DNA from: Halomonas cerina
GTDB taxonomy: Bacteria > Pseudomonadota > Gammaproteobacteria > Pseudomonadales > Halomonadaceae
NCBI RefSeq assembly: GCF_014192215.1
Contig: NZ_JACHXP010000002.1
Location: 124,001 to 188,000 of the forward strand
Direction: 5' to 3'
DNA length: 64,000 bases
In this document: positions 1 to 9,269 of the stretch, piece after piece
How the letters are laid out: every line of letters starts with the position of its first letter
How positions within the stretch are numbered: position 1 is the first letter of the stretch
Made by a program: the position numbers and the translations under genes
The notes under the pieces: generated by a model
Databases searched by the model: none
The model's input: only the letters and a program-made list of their open reading frames with translations
What the model was told of the DNA's origin: nothing

Positions 1-533
1 CCTCGATGTCGTTTGCCGGCCTGTTTGCCTTCATCACCGCCTCGCCCTTTCTCTATCTGGAGCACTTCAGCCTCACGCCGGCGTACTACCCGCTGGTCTT
101 CGGGGCCAACGTGGTGACCATGGCCGCGTCCAACCGGCTCAACATCCGCTTGCTGGGGCGGCGCTCCCCCCAGCAGAACCTGCGCCTGGGGCTCGGCATC
201 CAGCTCGCCGCCGCTGGCGGGCTGGTGGTCATGGTGGCCACCGGCCTGGAGTCGCTGTGGACGGTGGTACCGCTGATCATGCTGTTCGCCGGGACCATCG
301 GCCTGGTGGCGCCCAATGCGATCTCGTCGCTGCTGGACCACTTCCATCACATGAGCGCCACCGCCGCGGCCCTCCAGGGCACCATCCAGTTCTCCTGCGG
401 GGCGCTGGCCGGGGTACTGGTGGGGGCCTTCGAGGTGGACAGCGCCTGGCCCATGGTGCTGACCATGCTGGGGGCGGCGCTGGTGGGCAACCTCGGGCTG
501 CGTGTCCTGGCGGGCCGTGCCGGGCATGAGTGA
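1..533 (+). CDS. Bcr/CflA-family drug-resistance MFS transporter, C-terminal part
   Basis: Inner-membrane proton-driven exporter. Only the last ~176 codons are in the window; the reading frame is open to the left edge, so the ATG at position 6 is an internal methionine. The visible part is strongly hydrophobic, with about five to six membrane segments. The segment around SPFLYLEHFSLTPAYYPLVF resembles the Bcr (bicyclomycin/sulfonamide resistance) branch of the family. Full-length relatives have about 400 residues. The gene is co-directional with pst but has its own stop and is separated by the Pho box, so it is probably not part of that operon. The substrate cannot be read from the sequence. 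Confidence 0.8.
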   Translation, partial: SMSFAGLFAFITASPFLYLEHFSLTPAYYPLVFGANVVTMAASNRLNIRLLGRRSPQQNLRLGLGIQLAAAGGLVVMVATGLESLWTVVPLIMLFAGTIGLVAPNAISSLLDHFHHMSATAAALQGTIQFSCGALAGVLVGAFEVDSAWPMVLTMLGAALVGNLGLRVLAGRAGHE

Positions 534-576
534 CCTCGGTGCAGGCCAGGGCGTACAGGCGTCAGCGATCTCCCGG

Positions 577-594
577 TTGTCATGAGGCTGTCAC
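577..594 (+). promoter_or_regulatory. Pho box upstream of pstS
   Basis: TTGTCAT-GAGG-CTGTCAC matches the PhoB-box layout of two 7-bp CTGTCAT repeats 11 bp apart; six and six of seven bases agree. It lies 61 bp before the pstS start codon, as expected for a PhoB-activated promoter in which the box replaces the -35 element. It predicts induction of the pst operon by phosphate starvation. Confidence 0.8.
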
Positions 595-655
595 TTTCGT
601 GGGGCATCGTGAGTCTCGCGAAGGACGAACACTTCTCTCAACAGGAGCTCTCTCC

Positions 656-1681
656 ATGAACCGCATCCTCAAGCACCGTGCTTTCAAGACCACGGTCATC
701 GCTGCCACCGTCATGGGGGTGGTCGGTGTCGCGCAGGCCCGTGATCAGATCCGTATCGTCGGCTCCAGTACCGTCTATCCGTTCGCCAGCTATGTCACCG
801 AGGAGTTCGGTGCGGTGACCGACTACCCGACCCCGGTCATCGAGTCCACCGGGTCGGGCGGCGGCATCCGCCTGTTCTGCAACGGTGTGGGGGAAGGGAC
901 GCCGGACATCTCCAACGCCTCACGGCGCATCAAGCTCACCGAGCTGGAGCGCTGCCAGGAGAACGGCGTGACCGATGTCACCGAGGTCAAGATCGGCTCC
1001 GACGGGATCGTCTTCGCCCAGTCCAGCCAGAACGAGGCCCTGGACCTGACCCTCGAGCAGCTGTTCCTGGCCGTGGCCGCCCAGGTGCCGGTGGACGGCG
1101 AACTGGTCGACAACCCCTACGAGGAGTGGAGCGATATCGATTCCGCCCTGCCGGATCGCGAGATCTCCATCTACGGCCCGCCCAGCACCTCGGGTACCCG
1201 TGACGCCTTCGAGGAGCTGGTGATGGAGTCAGTCTCCGAGGAGATGGAGGCTTACGGCGGTGAAGGCTACACCGAGATCCGTGCCGATGGCGCCTACATC
1301 GATGCCGGCGAGAACGACAACCTGATCGTCCAGCGCCTCACCGAGGACACCGATGCCTTCGGCATCTTCGGCTACTCTTTCCTGGTCGAGAACCCCAATG
1401 CGCTGGTCGCCTCCAGCATCGATGGCGTCGAGCCCGAAGCCGAGGCCATCAGCGCCGGCGACTACCCGATCGCCCGTTCGCTGTTCTTCTACGTCAAGAA
1501 CCAGCATGCCGAGGACGTGCCGCCGCTCTATGACTATGTCGACATGTTCGTGTCCGAGACCATGATCGGCGAGGGGGGTTACCTGACCGACCTCGGCCTG
1601 ATTCCGCTGCCGGAGGCCGAGCGCGAGCAGACCCGCGAGAAGGTCGCCGAGCGCGCCCAGCTGCAGGTGTCCGACCTGTAA
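656..1681 (+). CDS. pstS: PstS, periplasmic phosphate-binding protein
   Basis: Substrate-binding component of the high-affinity phosphate ABC transporter. The ATG at 656 is chosen because AGGAG lies 8 bases upstream and the protein then opens with a typical signal peptide (NRILKHRAFK, a hydrophobic core, and an AQA-like cleavage site near residue 25). The longer open frame back to 530 would bury this. The mature part begins with IRIVGSSTVYPF and contains STGSGGGIRLF, both characteristic of phosphate-binding loops of the PBP family. Length of 341 residues is normal. First gene of pstSCAB. The stem-loop in the following spacer could let it be expressed above the membrane genes. Confidence 0.93.
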   Translation: MNRILKHRAFKTTVIAATVMGVVGVAQARDQIRIVGSSTVYPFASYVTEEFGAVTDYPTPVIESTGSGGGIRLFCNGVGEGTPDISNASRRIKLTELERCQENGVTDVTEVKIGSDGIVFAQSSQNEALDLTLEQLFLAVAAQVPVDGELVDNPYEEWSDIDSALPDREISIYGPPSTSGTRDAFEELVMESVSEEMEAYGGEGYTEIRADGAYIDAGENDNLIVQRLTEDTDAFGIFGYSFLVENPNALVASSIDGVEPEAEAISAGDYPIARSLFFYVKNQHAEDVPPLYDYVDMFVSETMIGEGGYLTDLGLIPLPEAEREQTREKVAERAQLQVSDL

Positions 1682-1710
1682 GCTAGCTTTCGGGCAGGGA
1701 TGCCTGACCC

Positions 1711-1735
1711 GGCCGGCAGCCCTTGGCTGCCGGCC
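1711..1735 (+). terminator. Stem-loop between pstS and pstC
   Basis: GGCCGGCAG pairs with CTGCCGGCC around a 7-base loop. No T-run follows, so it is more likely an attenuator or mRNA-stabilising hairpin than a full terminator. It would fit the usual excess of binding protein over permease. Confidence 0.5.
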
Positions 1736-1752
1736 GTCTCACGTTCCGAGAG

Positions 1753-1794
1753 GCGCGGCCGGCGAGGCGCAGCCGGCGAGGCACGGCCGGCCAG
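1753..1794 (+). repeat. Three 14-bp tandem repeats in the pstS-pstC spacer
   Basis: Three adjacent units: GCGCGGCCGGCGAG, GCGCAGCCGGCGAG and GCACGGCCGGCCAG. They lie between the stem-loop and the pstC ribosome-binding region. Function unknown. Confidence 0.75.
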
Positions 1795-1830
1795 GCGCGA
1801 CCTGTGGATGAATTCCTTCGAGAGACACCT

Positions 1831-3087
1831 ATGCAGACCGACCAACTTCTTGCCCTGTTCTGCGGCACCTTGCTGGTGCTGGGTCTGATCGCCTTCTTCC
1901 TGGGGCGGGCCAAGGCCATGAAGGTACGTAACAGCGGCACGCCCATGACGGCTCAGCCCGACCAGTACGCCTGGTTCAGCGTGCTCTCCACCGCCGGTCC
2001 GGCGATCCTGGTCGGCGCCGTAGGGGGCTTCGTGATGCTGCTGCTGGGGGCCGAGATCCCCACCTTCTACCTGCTGGCCGGCAGCCTGGTGGTGGCTGCC
2101 GTCGGGCTGATGATCGGTATCGCACAGGTGAGGCCCGACTTCCATGCCCGCAAGGCCATCGAACGGGTGATCCGCTGGATCCTGGTTACCGCGGCGCTGA
2201 TCTCGATCTTCACCACCTTCGGGATCCTGTTCTCGATCGTCTTCGAGGCGCTGCGCTTCTTCCAGATGCACAGCTTCTGGGAGTTCATCACCGGCACCGT
2301 CTGGAACCCGGGCGCCAGCTTCCTGGCCGCCGCCGGTCGCGCCGAGGAGGGCGCCAGCGCCGCCCAGTTCGGCTCGGTGCCACTGTTCGCCGGCACCTTC
2401 ATGATCACCGCCATCGCCATGCTGGTGGCCATCCCCGTGGGCCTGCTGTCGGCCATCTACATGGCGGAGTTCGCCCCCAAGCGGGTGCGCACCCTGGCCA
2501 AGCCGACCCTCGAGGTGCTGGCCGGCATTCCGACCGTGGTCTATGGCTTCTTCGCCGCCATCACGGTGGCGCCGATCATCGTCGATGTGGCGGGCTTCTT
2601 CGGCCTGGATGCCTCCTTCAATAACGCCGTGGCCCCCGGCATCGTCATGGGCATCATGATCATCCCCTTCATCTCCTCGCTGTCCGACGATGTCATCAAC
2701 TCCGTACCGGACAGCATGCGTCAGGGCTCGCTGGCGCTGGGCATGACCCAGGGCGAGACCATCCGCGACGTGGTGATCCCGGCGGCACTCCCGGGCATCA
2801 TCTCGGCCTCGCTGCTGGCGGTGTCCCGCGCGCTCGGCGAGACCATGATCGTGGTGATGGCGGCGGGCATGCGCCCCAATCTCACCGCCAATCCACTGGA
2901 AGACATGACCACGGTGACCGTGCGTATCGTCGCGGCCCTGACCGGTGACCTGGAGTTCGAGAGCGCCGAGACCCTCTCGGCCTTCGCTCTGGGGCTGGTG
3001 CTGTTCGCCGTCACCCTGAGCCTCAATTTGGTGTCGGTGCTCATGATCCGCCGCTTCCGCGAGAAATATCGCGTCACCAACCTGTAA
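1831..3087 (+). CDS. pstC: PstC, phosphate ABC transporter permease
   Basis: One of the two membrane subunits of the phosphate importer. The ATG at 1831 (MQTDQLLALFCG...) is preferred over the upstream ATG at 1723, because the extra 36 residues would be encoded by the repeat-rich spacer and be Arg/Ala-rich. Length 418 residues. An N-terminal hydrophobic segment is followed by several more helices and then the conserved permease region with the EAA-type loop around ALGMTQGETIRDVVIPAALP. Large PstC proteins of this sort are common in marine Gammaproteobacteria. The pstA start follows 18 bp after the stop, so the two are co-transcribed. Confidence 0.92.
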   Translation: MQTDQLLALFCGTLLVLGLIAFFLGRAKAMKVRNSGTPMTAQPDQYAWFSVLSTAGPAILVGAVGGFVMLLLGAEIPTFYLLAGSLVVAAVGLMIGIAQVRPDFHARKAIERVIRWILVTAALISIFTTFGILFSIVFEALRFFQMHSFWEFITGTVWNPGASFLAAAGRAEEGASAAQFGSVPLFAGTFMITAIAMLVAIPVGLLSAIYMAEFAPKRVRTLAKPTLEVLAGIPTVVYGFFAAITVAPIIVDVAGFFGLDASFNNAVAPGIVMGIMIIPFISSLSDDVINSVPDSMRQGSLALGMTQGETIRDVVIPAALPGIISASLLAVSRALGETMIVVMAAGMRPNLTANPLEDMTTVTVRIVAALTGDLEFESAETLSAFALGLVLFAVTLSLNLVSVLMIRRFREKYRVTNL

Positions 3088-3105
3088 CGCCGAGGAACCG
3101 CCGAG

Positions 3106-4272
3106 ATGAGTCAATCCTTCGACGACATCAGTGCCCAGTTGAAGCGCCGACACCGCAAGTCGGCGCGGCTGAAGTGGATTTCCATGGGCGCCCTGGGGCT
3201 GGCTGGCCTGTTCCTGGTGCTGTTCTTTGCCGACATGCTGGTCAAGGGCCTGCCCGCCTTCCAGCAGGCGCAGATCCAGGTGGAGATCGACTACAACGAG
3301 GACGCAAGCCGCATGGGACGTGCCGCCCTGGACCCCGAGGTGTCGCGCCTGGTGAGCCGCACCTTCGAGCGGATGATCCCCGTACAACTGCGTAATAACC
3401 CGGACCTGCTGGGCACCACCGAGACCCGCTGGGTACTCGCCGACAGCGAGGTGGACCAGTATCTCAAGGGGAATCGGCATAAGCTCTCCGAGTCCCAGCA
3501 GGCCACCGTCGACAGGCTGGTGGCGCAGGGCGACCTGGCGCTGAAGTTCAATACCACCTTCTTCACCAGCGGCGACTCCAAGATGCCGGAAGCCTCGGGG
3601 ATCCTGGCCGCCGCGGTGGGCACGGTGATGACCCTGCTGGTGACGCTGGCCATCGCCTTCCCCATCGGCGTGATGACGGCGGTCTACCTGGAGGAGTTCG
3701 CCCCCGACAACCGCCTGACCCAGATCATCGAGATCAACATCAACAACCTGGCGGCGATTCCTTCGATCCTGTTCGGCCTGCTGGGCCTGGCGATCTTCAT
3801 CAACTTCTTCGGCGTTCCCCGCTCCACACCGCTGATAGGCGGCATGACCCTGGCCCTGATGACCCTGCCGGTGATCATCATCGCCACCCGCACGGCCCTG
3901 CGCAGCGTGCCGGACTCGATCCGCCACGCCGCCTTCGGGGTGGGCTGCTCGCGCTGGCAGGTGGTGCGCGACCATGTGCTGCCGCTGGCCATGCCCGGCA
4001 TCATGACCGGTTCGATCATCGGCCTGGCCCAGGCCATGGGCGAGACGGCACCCTTGATCATCGTCGGCATGGTGGCCTTCATTCCCGACGTCTCGCCCTC
4101 GTTCACCGAGGCGGCCACCGTGCTGCCGGCCCAGATCTTCACCTGGGCGGGGGAGCCGGAGAAGGCCTTCGTCGAGAAGACCGCGGGTGGCATCCTGGTG
4201 CTGCTGGCGATCCTGATCTTCCTCAACGCCACCGCCGTCATGCTGCGCAAGAAGTTCGAGCGTCGCTGGTAG
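3106..4272 (+). CDS. pstA: PstA, phosphate ABC transporter permease
   Basis: Second membrane subunit of the phosphate importer, 388 residues. A first transmembrane helix lies near residues 24-46. It is followed by a long extracytoplasmic insert of about 120 residues, rich in charged residues, and then the permease core with [18 protein letters not shown] as the ABC-contacting loop and [10 protein letters not shown] near the end. GAGG sits upstream of the ATG. The insert makes it longer than E. coli PstA (~296 residues) but is normal for the marine-type PstA. It lies between pstC (18-bp spacer) and pstB (28-bp spacer). Confidence 0.92.
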   Translation: MSQSFDDISAQLKRRHRKSARLKWISMGALGLAGLFLVLFFADMLVKGLPAFQQAQIQVEIDYNEDASRMGRAALDPEVSRLVSRTFERMIPVQLRNNPDLLGTTETRWVLADSEVDQYLKGNRHKLSESQQATVDRLVAQGDLALKFNTTFFTSGDSKMPEASGILAAAVGTVMTLLVTLAIAFPIGVMTAVYLEEFAPDNRLTQIIEININNLAAIPSILFGLLGLAIFINFFGVPRSTPLIGGMTLALMTLPVIIIATRTALRSVPDSIRHAAFGVGCSRWQVVRDHVLPLAMPGIMTGSIIGLAQAMGETAPLIIVGMVAFIPDVSPSFTEAATVLPAQIFTWAGEPEKAFVEKTAGGILVLLAILIFLNATAVMLRKKFERRW

Positions 4273-4300
4273 GCCACGCTACGTTACAGGGTATCCAGAT

Positions 4301-5161
4301 ATGAACATTCACGTTGCCGAGCGGAGTACCGCGCCGATGTCACGTCACGAAAGCTCCCGTCCCGAACCCGGCCAGCCGGTGACCCGCAACGCAGACGCCC
4401 ACCATGAGCTGAGCATCCGCGTGCGTGATCTCAGCCTCTGGTACGGCGACTCCCAAGCCTTGAAGAACATCAACATCGATATCTACCAGAAGAACATCAC
4501 CGCCCTGATCGGTCCTTCGGGCTGTGGCAAGTCGACCTTCCTGCGCTGTCTCAACCGCATGAACGACCTGATCCCCAACGTGCATCTCGAGGGGCTGGTG
4601 GAGATGGACGGCTTCGATGTGAACGCGGTCAAGATGGACGAGGTAGCCCTGCGCCGCCGGGTGGGCATGGTGTTCCAGAAGCCCAACCCCTTCCCCAAGT
4701 CGATCTATGACAACGTGGCCTATGCGCCGCGCATGCATGACCTGGTGAGTCGCAAGGCCGACCAGGATGAACTGGTGGAGAAGGCGCTGCGCGATGCCGG
4801 CCTCTGGGAGGAGGTCAAGGACAAGCTGCATCAGCCAGGCACCTCACTTTCCGGCGGCCAGCAGCAGCGTCTGTGCATCGCCCGGGCCATCGCCGTGCAG
4901 CCCGACGTGATCCTGATGGATGAGCCCACCTCGGCCCTGGACCCGATCTCCACGGCGACCATCGAGGATTTGATGGACAAGCTCAAGCGGCAGTTCACCA
5001 TCATCACCGTGACCCACAACATGCAGCAGGCGGCGCGGGTGGCGGACTACACGGCCTTCTTCCACCTGGGCGAGATCATCGAGTACAACAACACCAAGAC
5101 CATGTTCGCCAACCCGGCGACCAAGAAGGCCGAGGACTACATCACCGGCCGCTACGGCTAA
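4301..5161 (+). CDS. pstB: PstB, phosphate ABC transporter ATPase
   Basis: ATP-hydrolysing subunit of the phosphate importer, 286 residues. Walker [11 protein letters not shown]-loop region [12 protein letters not shown], signature LSGGQQQR, Walker [13 protein letters not shown] and the H-loop TVTHNMQQA are all present. The protein has a polar extension of about 35 residues before the ABC core ([14 protein letters not shown]), so the start could be later, for example the Met at residue 13. No phoU follows, unlike E. coli pstSCAB-phoU; the next genes belong to the arsenic cluster. Confidence 0.93.
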   Translation: MNIHVAERSTAPMSRHESSRPEPGQPVTRNADAHHELSIRVRDLSLWYGDSQALKNINIDIYQKNITALIGPSGCGKSTFLRCLNRMNDLIPNVHLEGLVEMDGFDVNAVKMDEVALRRRVGMVFQKPNPFPKSIYDNVAYAPRMHDLVSRKADQDELVEKALRDAGLWEEVKDKLHQPGTSLSGGQQQRLCIARAIAVQPDVILMDEPTSALDPISTATIEDLMDKLKRQFTIITVTHNMQQAARVADYTAFFHLGEIIEYNNTKTMFANPATKKAEDYITGRYG

Positions 5162-5187
5162 GGCCGAATACCAGAGCGACCAACGAC

Positions 5188-5216
5188 CGGGAGGCCATGG
5201 CCTCCCGTCGTCGTCT
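5188..5216 (+). terminator. Probable terminator after pstB
   Basis: A 20-bp perfect palindrome (GGGAGGCC/GGCCTCCC core, 5188-5207) lies 27 bp after the pstB stop and is followed by a T-rich stretch (TCGTCGTCTTTGCTTG). It separates pst from the arsenic operon. Confidence 0.6.
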
Positions 5217-5249
5217 TTGCTTGTCATATGATTGACATCTGGTGCCTTT

Positions 5250-5269
5250 ATATATGGAATTCCATATAT
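5250..5269. promoter_or_regulatory. Putative ArsR operator 1 (before GAPDH-arsJ-arsR)
   Basis: ATATATGGAATTCCATATAT is a perfect 20-bp palindrome 31 bp before the GAPDH start. A TTGACA hexamer lies at 5232-5237 just upstream, so a bound repressor would cover the promoter. Nearly the same palindrome occurs before acr3 (9180-9199). ArsR proteins bind AT-rich dyads of this kind. Confidence 0.75.
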
Positions 5270-5300
5270 CATGGATATCCATCACGACGAGGGCTGCAGC

Positions 5301-6359
5301 ATGACACTATGTATCGGCATTAATGGCTTCGGGCGCATCGGCCGCCTGGTGCTGCGCAGCCTCTGGCCGCGCGTCGAGGCCGGCGAGGTCGAGCTTTCGC
5401 GCATCAACGACCCGGGCGGCGATGCTGCCACCTTTGCCCACCTGCTGGAGTTCGACTCGGTCCACGGCCAGTGGTCGCCGGGGCAGGGCATCCAGGCCGA
5501 GGATGACGCCTTGGTGGTGGACAGCCGCCGTATCGCCTTCAGCACCCACAAGGCGCTGGACAAGGGCGACTGGTCGGGCTGCCAGGTGGCCATCGAGTGC
5601 TCCGGCAAGATCAAGACCCGTGACAAACTGCAGGCCTATCTCGACCAGGGCGTCGAGCGGGTGGTGGTCAGCGCGCCGGTGAAGGAGGAGGGCGTACTCA
5701 ACGTGGTGGTGGGCGTCAACGACGATCTATATGACCCTGACATCCATCGCATCGTCACCGCAGCTAGCTGCACCACCAACTGCCTGGCGCCGGTGGTCAA
5801 GGTGATCCACGAGACCTACGGCATCCGCCACGGCTCCATGACCACGGTGCACGATATCACCAACACCCAGGTCATCCTCGACGCCCCGAGCTCTCCCAGC
5901 AAACCCGACCTGCGCCGTTCGCGGGCCTGCGGCATGAGCCTGATTCCCACCACCACCGGCTCGGCCAAGGCGATCACCGCCATCTTCCCCGAGCTTGAGG
6001 GCAAGCTCAACGGCCATGCCGTGCGCGTGCCGCTGGCCAATGCCTCGCTCACCGACATGGTCTTCGAGCTCGAGCGCGAGGTGACCGTGGAGGAGGTCAA
6101 CTCGGCGCTCGAGGCCGCCGCCGAAGGCGAGCTTGCCGGCATCCTGGGCTTTGAAGAACGCCCGCTGGTGTCCATCGACTACCGGACCGACCCGCGAAGC
6201 TCGATCATTGATGCGCCCTCGACCATGGTAATCAACGGCACCCAGCTCAAGCTCTACGCCTGGTACGACAACGAGTGGGGCTACGCCAACCGCACCGCCG
6301 AGCTGGCCCTGAAGGTGGGGCGGGGGCCGGAAGAGAGAGTGCAGGTGGGCCATGCCTGA
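5301..6359 (+). CDS. gap: Arsenate-resistance GAPDH (1-arseno-3-phosphoglycerate forming)
   Basis: Glyceraldehyde-3-phosphate dehydrogenase of the arsenic type. With arsenate in place of phosphate it forms 1-arseno-3-phosphoglycerate, which ArsJ exports (known for the GAPDH-ArsJ pair of Pseudomonas aeruginosa). The start at 5301 gives the classic Rossmann N-terminus [15 protein letters not shown]; the open frame back to 5232 runs through the operator and is not used. The catalytic cysteine is in [10 protein letters not shown], and the C-terminal [11 protein letters not shown] is intact. 352 residues. The arsJ start overlaps its last 8 bases, so the two are translationally coupled. The role in arsenic rather than central metabolism is inferred from this pairing. 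Confidence 0.9.
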   Translation: MTLCIGINGFGRIGRLVLRSLWPRVEAGEVELSRINDPGGDAATFAHLLEFDSVHGQWSPGQGIQAEDDALVVDSRRIAFSTHKALDKGDWSGCQVAIECSGKIKTRDKLQAYLDQGVERVVVSAPVKEEGVLNVVVGVNDDLYDPDIHRIVTAASCTTNCLAPVVKVIHETYGIRHGSMTTVHDITNTQVILDAPSSPSKPDLRRSRACGMSLIPTTTGSAKAITAIFPELEGKLNGHAVRVPLANASLTDMVFELEREVTVEEVNSALEAAAEGELAGILGFEERPLVSIDYRTDPRSSIIDAPSTMVINGTQLKLYAWYDNEWGYANRTAELALKVGRGPEERVQVGHA

Positions 6360-7584
6360 GGCCGGAGGGCTCGCGAGCCGCGTGAAGGCGCTGCCCTTCG
6401 AGGTGCGTCAGTACCTGCTGATCACCGGCAACTACTGGGCCTTCACCCTCACCGACGGCGCCCTGCGCATGCTGGTGGTGCTCTACTTCCACCAGTTGGG
6501 CTACTCGCCGCTGGAGGTGGCGCTGCTGTTCCTCTTCTACGAGGCCTTCGGCGTGGTCACCAACCTGGTGGGGGGGTGGCTGGGGGCGCGACTGGGGCTC
6601 AACCGGACCATGAACGTCGGGCTTGGCCTGCAGATCGTGGCGCTAGCCATGCTGATGGTGCCCGCGGCGGCGCTGACCGTGCCCTGGGTGATGGCGGCCC
6701 AGGCGCTGTCGGGGATCGCCAAGGACCTCAACAAGATGAGTGCCAAGAGCGCGGTCAAGGTGCTGGTGCCCAGGGACAGCGCCAGTGCCCAGAGTGCCCT
6801 CTACCGCTGGGTGGCGATCCTCACCGGCTCCAAGAACGCGCTCAAGGGGGCCGGCTTCTTCCTGGGCGGACTGTTGCTGACGCTGATCGGCTTCCGCGGC
6901 GCCGTGCTCGCCATGGCCCTGATGCTTATCGTTGTGCTGGGGTTGTCGCTTTCTCGCCTCAAGGCCGACCTGGGCCGCCAGAAGGTCAAGCCCAAGTTTT
7001 CCGAAGTGTTCTCCAAGTCCCGGGCCATCAACGTGCTCTCGGCGGCTCGGCTGTGCCTGTTCGCCTCCCGGGACGTGTGGTTCGTGGTCGCGCTGCCAGT
7101 GTTCCTCTACGACCAGCACGGCTGGAGCCACTGGACGGTGGGCGGCCTGCTGGCGGTGTGGGTGATCGGCTACGGCGGCGTGCAGACCCAGGCGCCGCGT
7201 CTCACCGGACTGGTCAAGGGCGGCGCGCGGGGCGTCACGGCGTTCTGGGCCCTGGCGCTTGCCGGCCTGCCGGCACTGCTCGCGCTGCTGCCACTGGCCG
7301 AGGTAGGTTGGCTGGTGGCGGGCCTACTGGCCTTTGGTGTGCTGTTCGCCATCAATTCCAGCTGGCACAGCTACCTGATCGTCCATTACGCCCGGGCCGA
7401 CGGGGCCTCCATGGACGTGGGCTTCTACTACATGGCCAACGCCATGGGGCGCCTTCTCGGCACGCTGCTCTCCGGCGGTGTCTACCAGGTGTATGGGCTC
7501 GCCGCCTGCCTGTGGATCTCGGCGGCCTTGGTGGTGGCCAGCGCGCTGATGGCCCTGGCGCTGCCGCGGGAGGCTCAGGTCTGA
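6352..7584 (+). CDS. arsJ: ArsJ, organoarsenical efflux MFS transporter
   Basis: Inner-membrane exporter of 1-arseno-3-phosphoglycerate, the second half of the two-gene arsenate efflux route. 410 residues with about twelve hydrophobic segments. The N-terminal stretch [20 protein letters not shown] and the following [16 protein letters not shown] are typical of ArsJ. It overlaps the GAPDH gene by 8 bp, which is the diagnostic arrangement. arsR follows after 61 bp, probably in the same transcript. Confidence 0.92.
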   Translation: MPEAGGLASRVKALPFEVRQYLLITGNYWAFTLTDGALRMLVVLYFHQLGYSPLEVALLFLFYEAFGVVTNLVGGWLGARLGLNRTMNVGLGLQIVALAMLMVPAAALTVPWVMAAQALSGIAKDLNKMSAKSAVKVLVPRDSASAQSALYRWVAILTGSKNALKGAGFFLGGLLLTLIGFRGAVLAMALMLIVVLGLSLSRLKADLGRQKVKPKFSEVFSKSRAINVLSAARLCLFASRDVWFVVALPVFLYDQHGWSHWTVGGLLAVWVIGYGGVQTQAPRLTGLVKGGARGVTAFWALALAGLPALLALLPLAEVGWLVAGLLAFGVLFAINSSWHSYLIVHYARADGASMDVGFYYMANAMGRLLGTLLSGGVYQVYGLAACLWISAALVVASALMALALPREAQV

Positions 7585-7645
7585 ACTTCGCCAGCGCGGG
7601 GCAGTTGCGTAGAATGATGACGAGACCCATTTAAGGAAGCCCCCG

Positions 7646-7996
7646 ATGTCGCTGGACCCGCTGCGCCTGTTCAAGTGCCTGAGTGACGAGACGCGCCTGA
7701 TGCTGACCCTGCTCATCCTGCGCGAGGGCGAGCTGTGCGTCTGCGAGATGACCCACGCCCTGGAGGCCTCACAGCCCAAGGTGTCGCGGCATCTGGCGCA
7801 ACTGCGCCAGTGCGGTCTGCTCAACGACCGCCGCGAGGGGCAGTGGGTCTATTACGGCCTCGAGCCGAGCCTGCCCACTTGGATGATGACCACCCTGGAG
7901 GCCGCCGCGAAAGGGGCCAGCCCTCGGCTCGCGCGGCTGCGCGAGCGACTCTCGGGCATGGGCAACCGCCCGGAGCGTCGCGCCGCGCTCTGTTGA
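7646..7996 (+). CDS. arsR: ArsR arsenite-responsive repressor
   Basis: Winged-helix SmtB/ArsR-family repressor of 116 residues. It carries the ELCVCEMTHALEASQPKVSR segment, where the paired cysteines form the As(III) site in ArsR-type sensors and the following helix reads DNA. It releases its operator when arsenite binds. Two matching palindromes in this region (5250-5269 and 9180-9199) are its likely targets, making it autoregulatory through the GAPDH-arsJ-arsR transcript. It faces the 3' end of acr3, 48 bp away. Confidence 0.9.
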   Translation: MSLDPLRLFKCLSDETRLMLTLLILREGELCVCEMTHALEASQPKVSRHLAQLRQCGLLNDRREGQWVYYGLEPSLPTWMMTTLEAAAKGASPRLARLRERLSGMGNRPERRAALC

Positions 7997-8044
7997 GAGG
8001 TCCCGCGGACCGCCACTCGAGGGCTCGGGACGTGATCTCGAGGA

Positions 8045-9118
8045 TCATGGCTCCGCCGGGAAGTGGTGGCGAGTGCCGTTGGCGATGTGCACCAGAGCCA
8101 GCATCAGCGGCACCTCCACCAGCACGCCCACTACCGTGGCCAGCGCCGCGCCGGATTGCAGACCGAACAGCGCGATGGCGGCGGCCACCGCCAGTTCGAA
8201 GAAGTTGCTGGCGCCGATCATCGCCCCGGGAGCGGCGACGTTGTGGGGCACCTTCCATGCCTTCGCCCAGCCGTAGGCGAGAAAGAAGATCAGGAAGGTC
8301 TGAATGATCAGCGGGATGGCGATCAGCACGATATGCAGCGGCGCGGCGAGGATCACCTCGCCCTGGAAGGCGAACAGCAGCACCAGGGTGATGATCAGCC
8401 CGATGGGAGTGATCGGGCCCACCTTCTTCATGAAGACGTTGTCGTACCACGCGCTGCCGTGGCGGGCGATCAGGGTGCGACGGGTCACGACGCCGGCGGT
8501 GAGCGGAATCACGATGTAGAGCACCACCGAGAGGGCCACGGTGTCCCAGGGTATCGGGATGTCGGACACCCCGAGCAGGAAGACCACGATGGGCGCGAAG
8601 GCGAACAGCATGATCAGGTCGTTGAGGGCGACCTGAACCAAGGTGTAGGCGGCGTCGCCCCGGGTCAGGGTGCTCCATACGAAGACCATGGCGGTACAGG
8701 GCGCCGCGCCGAGCAGGATGGCGCCGGCCAGGTACTGGCTGGCCAGGTGCTCGGGGATCAGCGGGGCGAATACCACCGTCAGGAAGAACCAGGCGATGGC
8801 GAACATGGTGAAGGGCTTGATCAACCAGTTCACCGTGGTGGTGATGAGCAGTCCTCGGGGTTGACGGCGCACCCCGAGCACCGCGGTGAAGTCGATCTGC
8901 GCCATCATGGGAAAGATCATCGCCCAGATCAGGATCGCCACCGGGATCGACACCTGGGCGACCTCGAAGCGCGACAGGGTCTCGGGGATCGCCGGGGCGA
9001 GCTGGCCAAGCAGCACGCCGGCCACGATAGCCAGCGCCACCCAAAGGGAGAGGAAGCGCTCGAAGAGCCCCATGCCCTCCGCGACGCTGGGCGCTCGTGA
9101 CGACTGCTGTGCTGTCAT
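8045..9118 (-). CDS. acr3: ACR3-family arsenite efflux permease
   Basis: Arsenite exporter of the bile/arsenite/riboflavin transporter superfamily, 357 residues, about ten transmembrane helices. The conserved cysteine lies in GAAPCTAMVFVWS, and the region NDLIMLFAFAPIV is also typical. It complements GAPDH-ArsJ: ACR3 removes arsenite while the pair removes arsenate. No arsC arsenate reductase lies next to it in this window. It is transcribed towards arsR and away from fetAB. The ATG at 9118 is 62 bp from the second ArsR palindrome. Confidence 0.92.
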   Translation of the reverse strand: MTAQQSSRAPSVAEGMGLFERFLSLWVALAIVAGVLLGQLAPAIPETLSRFEVAQVSIPVAILIWAMIFPMMAQIDFTAVLGVRRQPRGLLITTTVNWLIKPFTMFAIAWFFLTVVFAPLIPEHLASQYLAGAILLGAAPCTAMVFVWSTLTRGDAAYTLVQVALNDLIMLFAFAPIVVFLLGVSDIPIPWDTVALSVVLYIVIPLTAGVVTRRTLIARHGSAWYDNVFMKKVGPITPIGLIITLVLLFAFQGEVILAAPLHIVLIAIPLIIQTFLIFFLAYGWAKAWKVPHNVAAPGAMIGASNFFELAVAAAIALFGLQSGAALATVVGVLVEVPLMLALVHIANGTRHHFPAEP

Positions 9119-9179
9119 GTGATGACTCCTGGCAATGTCGCCGGGCTGCGGTTAAGGCGACAGGGTGATGAGGGCTAAA

Positions 9180-9199
9180 ATATATGTTAATCCATATAT
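9180..9199. promoter_or_regulatory. Putative ArsR operator 2 (acr3/fetA divergent region)
   Basis: ATATATGTTAATCCATATAT has the same 7-bp arms as the palindrome before GAPDH, with a less symmetric centre. It lies 62 bp before acr3 and 71 bp before fetA, so it could control one or both. Confidence 0.7.
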
Positions 9200-9269
9200 C
9201 TTCAATCCTGCCTGTCATGAAGATGGGCGACCGGCGCTGCTATGCTCGGCGCCATGTCATTCCCTGCCA

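Noticed and set aside
1579..3975. 798-codon open frame on the minus strand opposite pstC/pstA
   Set aside because: It is His/Gln/Gly-rich with no domain, lies wholly antisense to well-supported pst genes and reflects GC-rich codon bias.
5232..5300. Upstream TTG start for GAPDH
   Set aside because: It would translate through the ArsR palindrome and precede the Rossmann N-terminus with unrelated residues.
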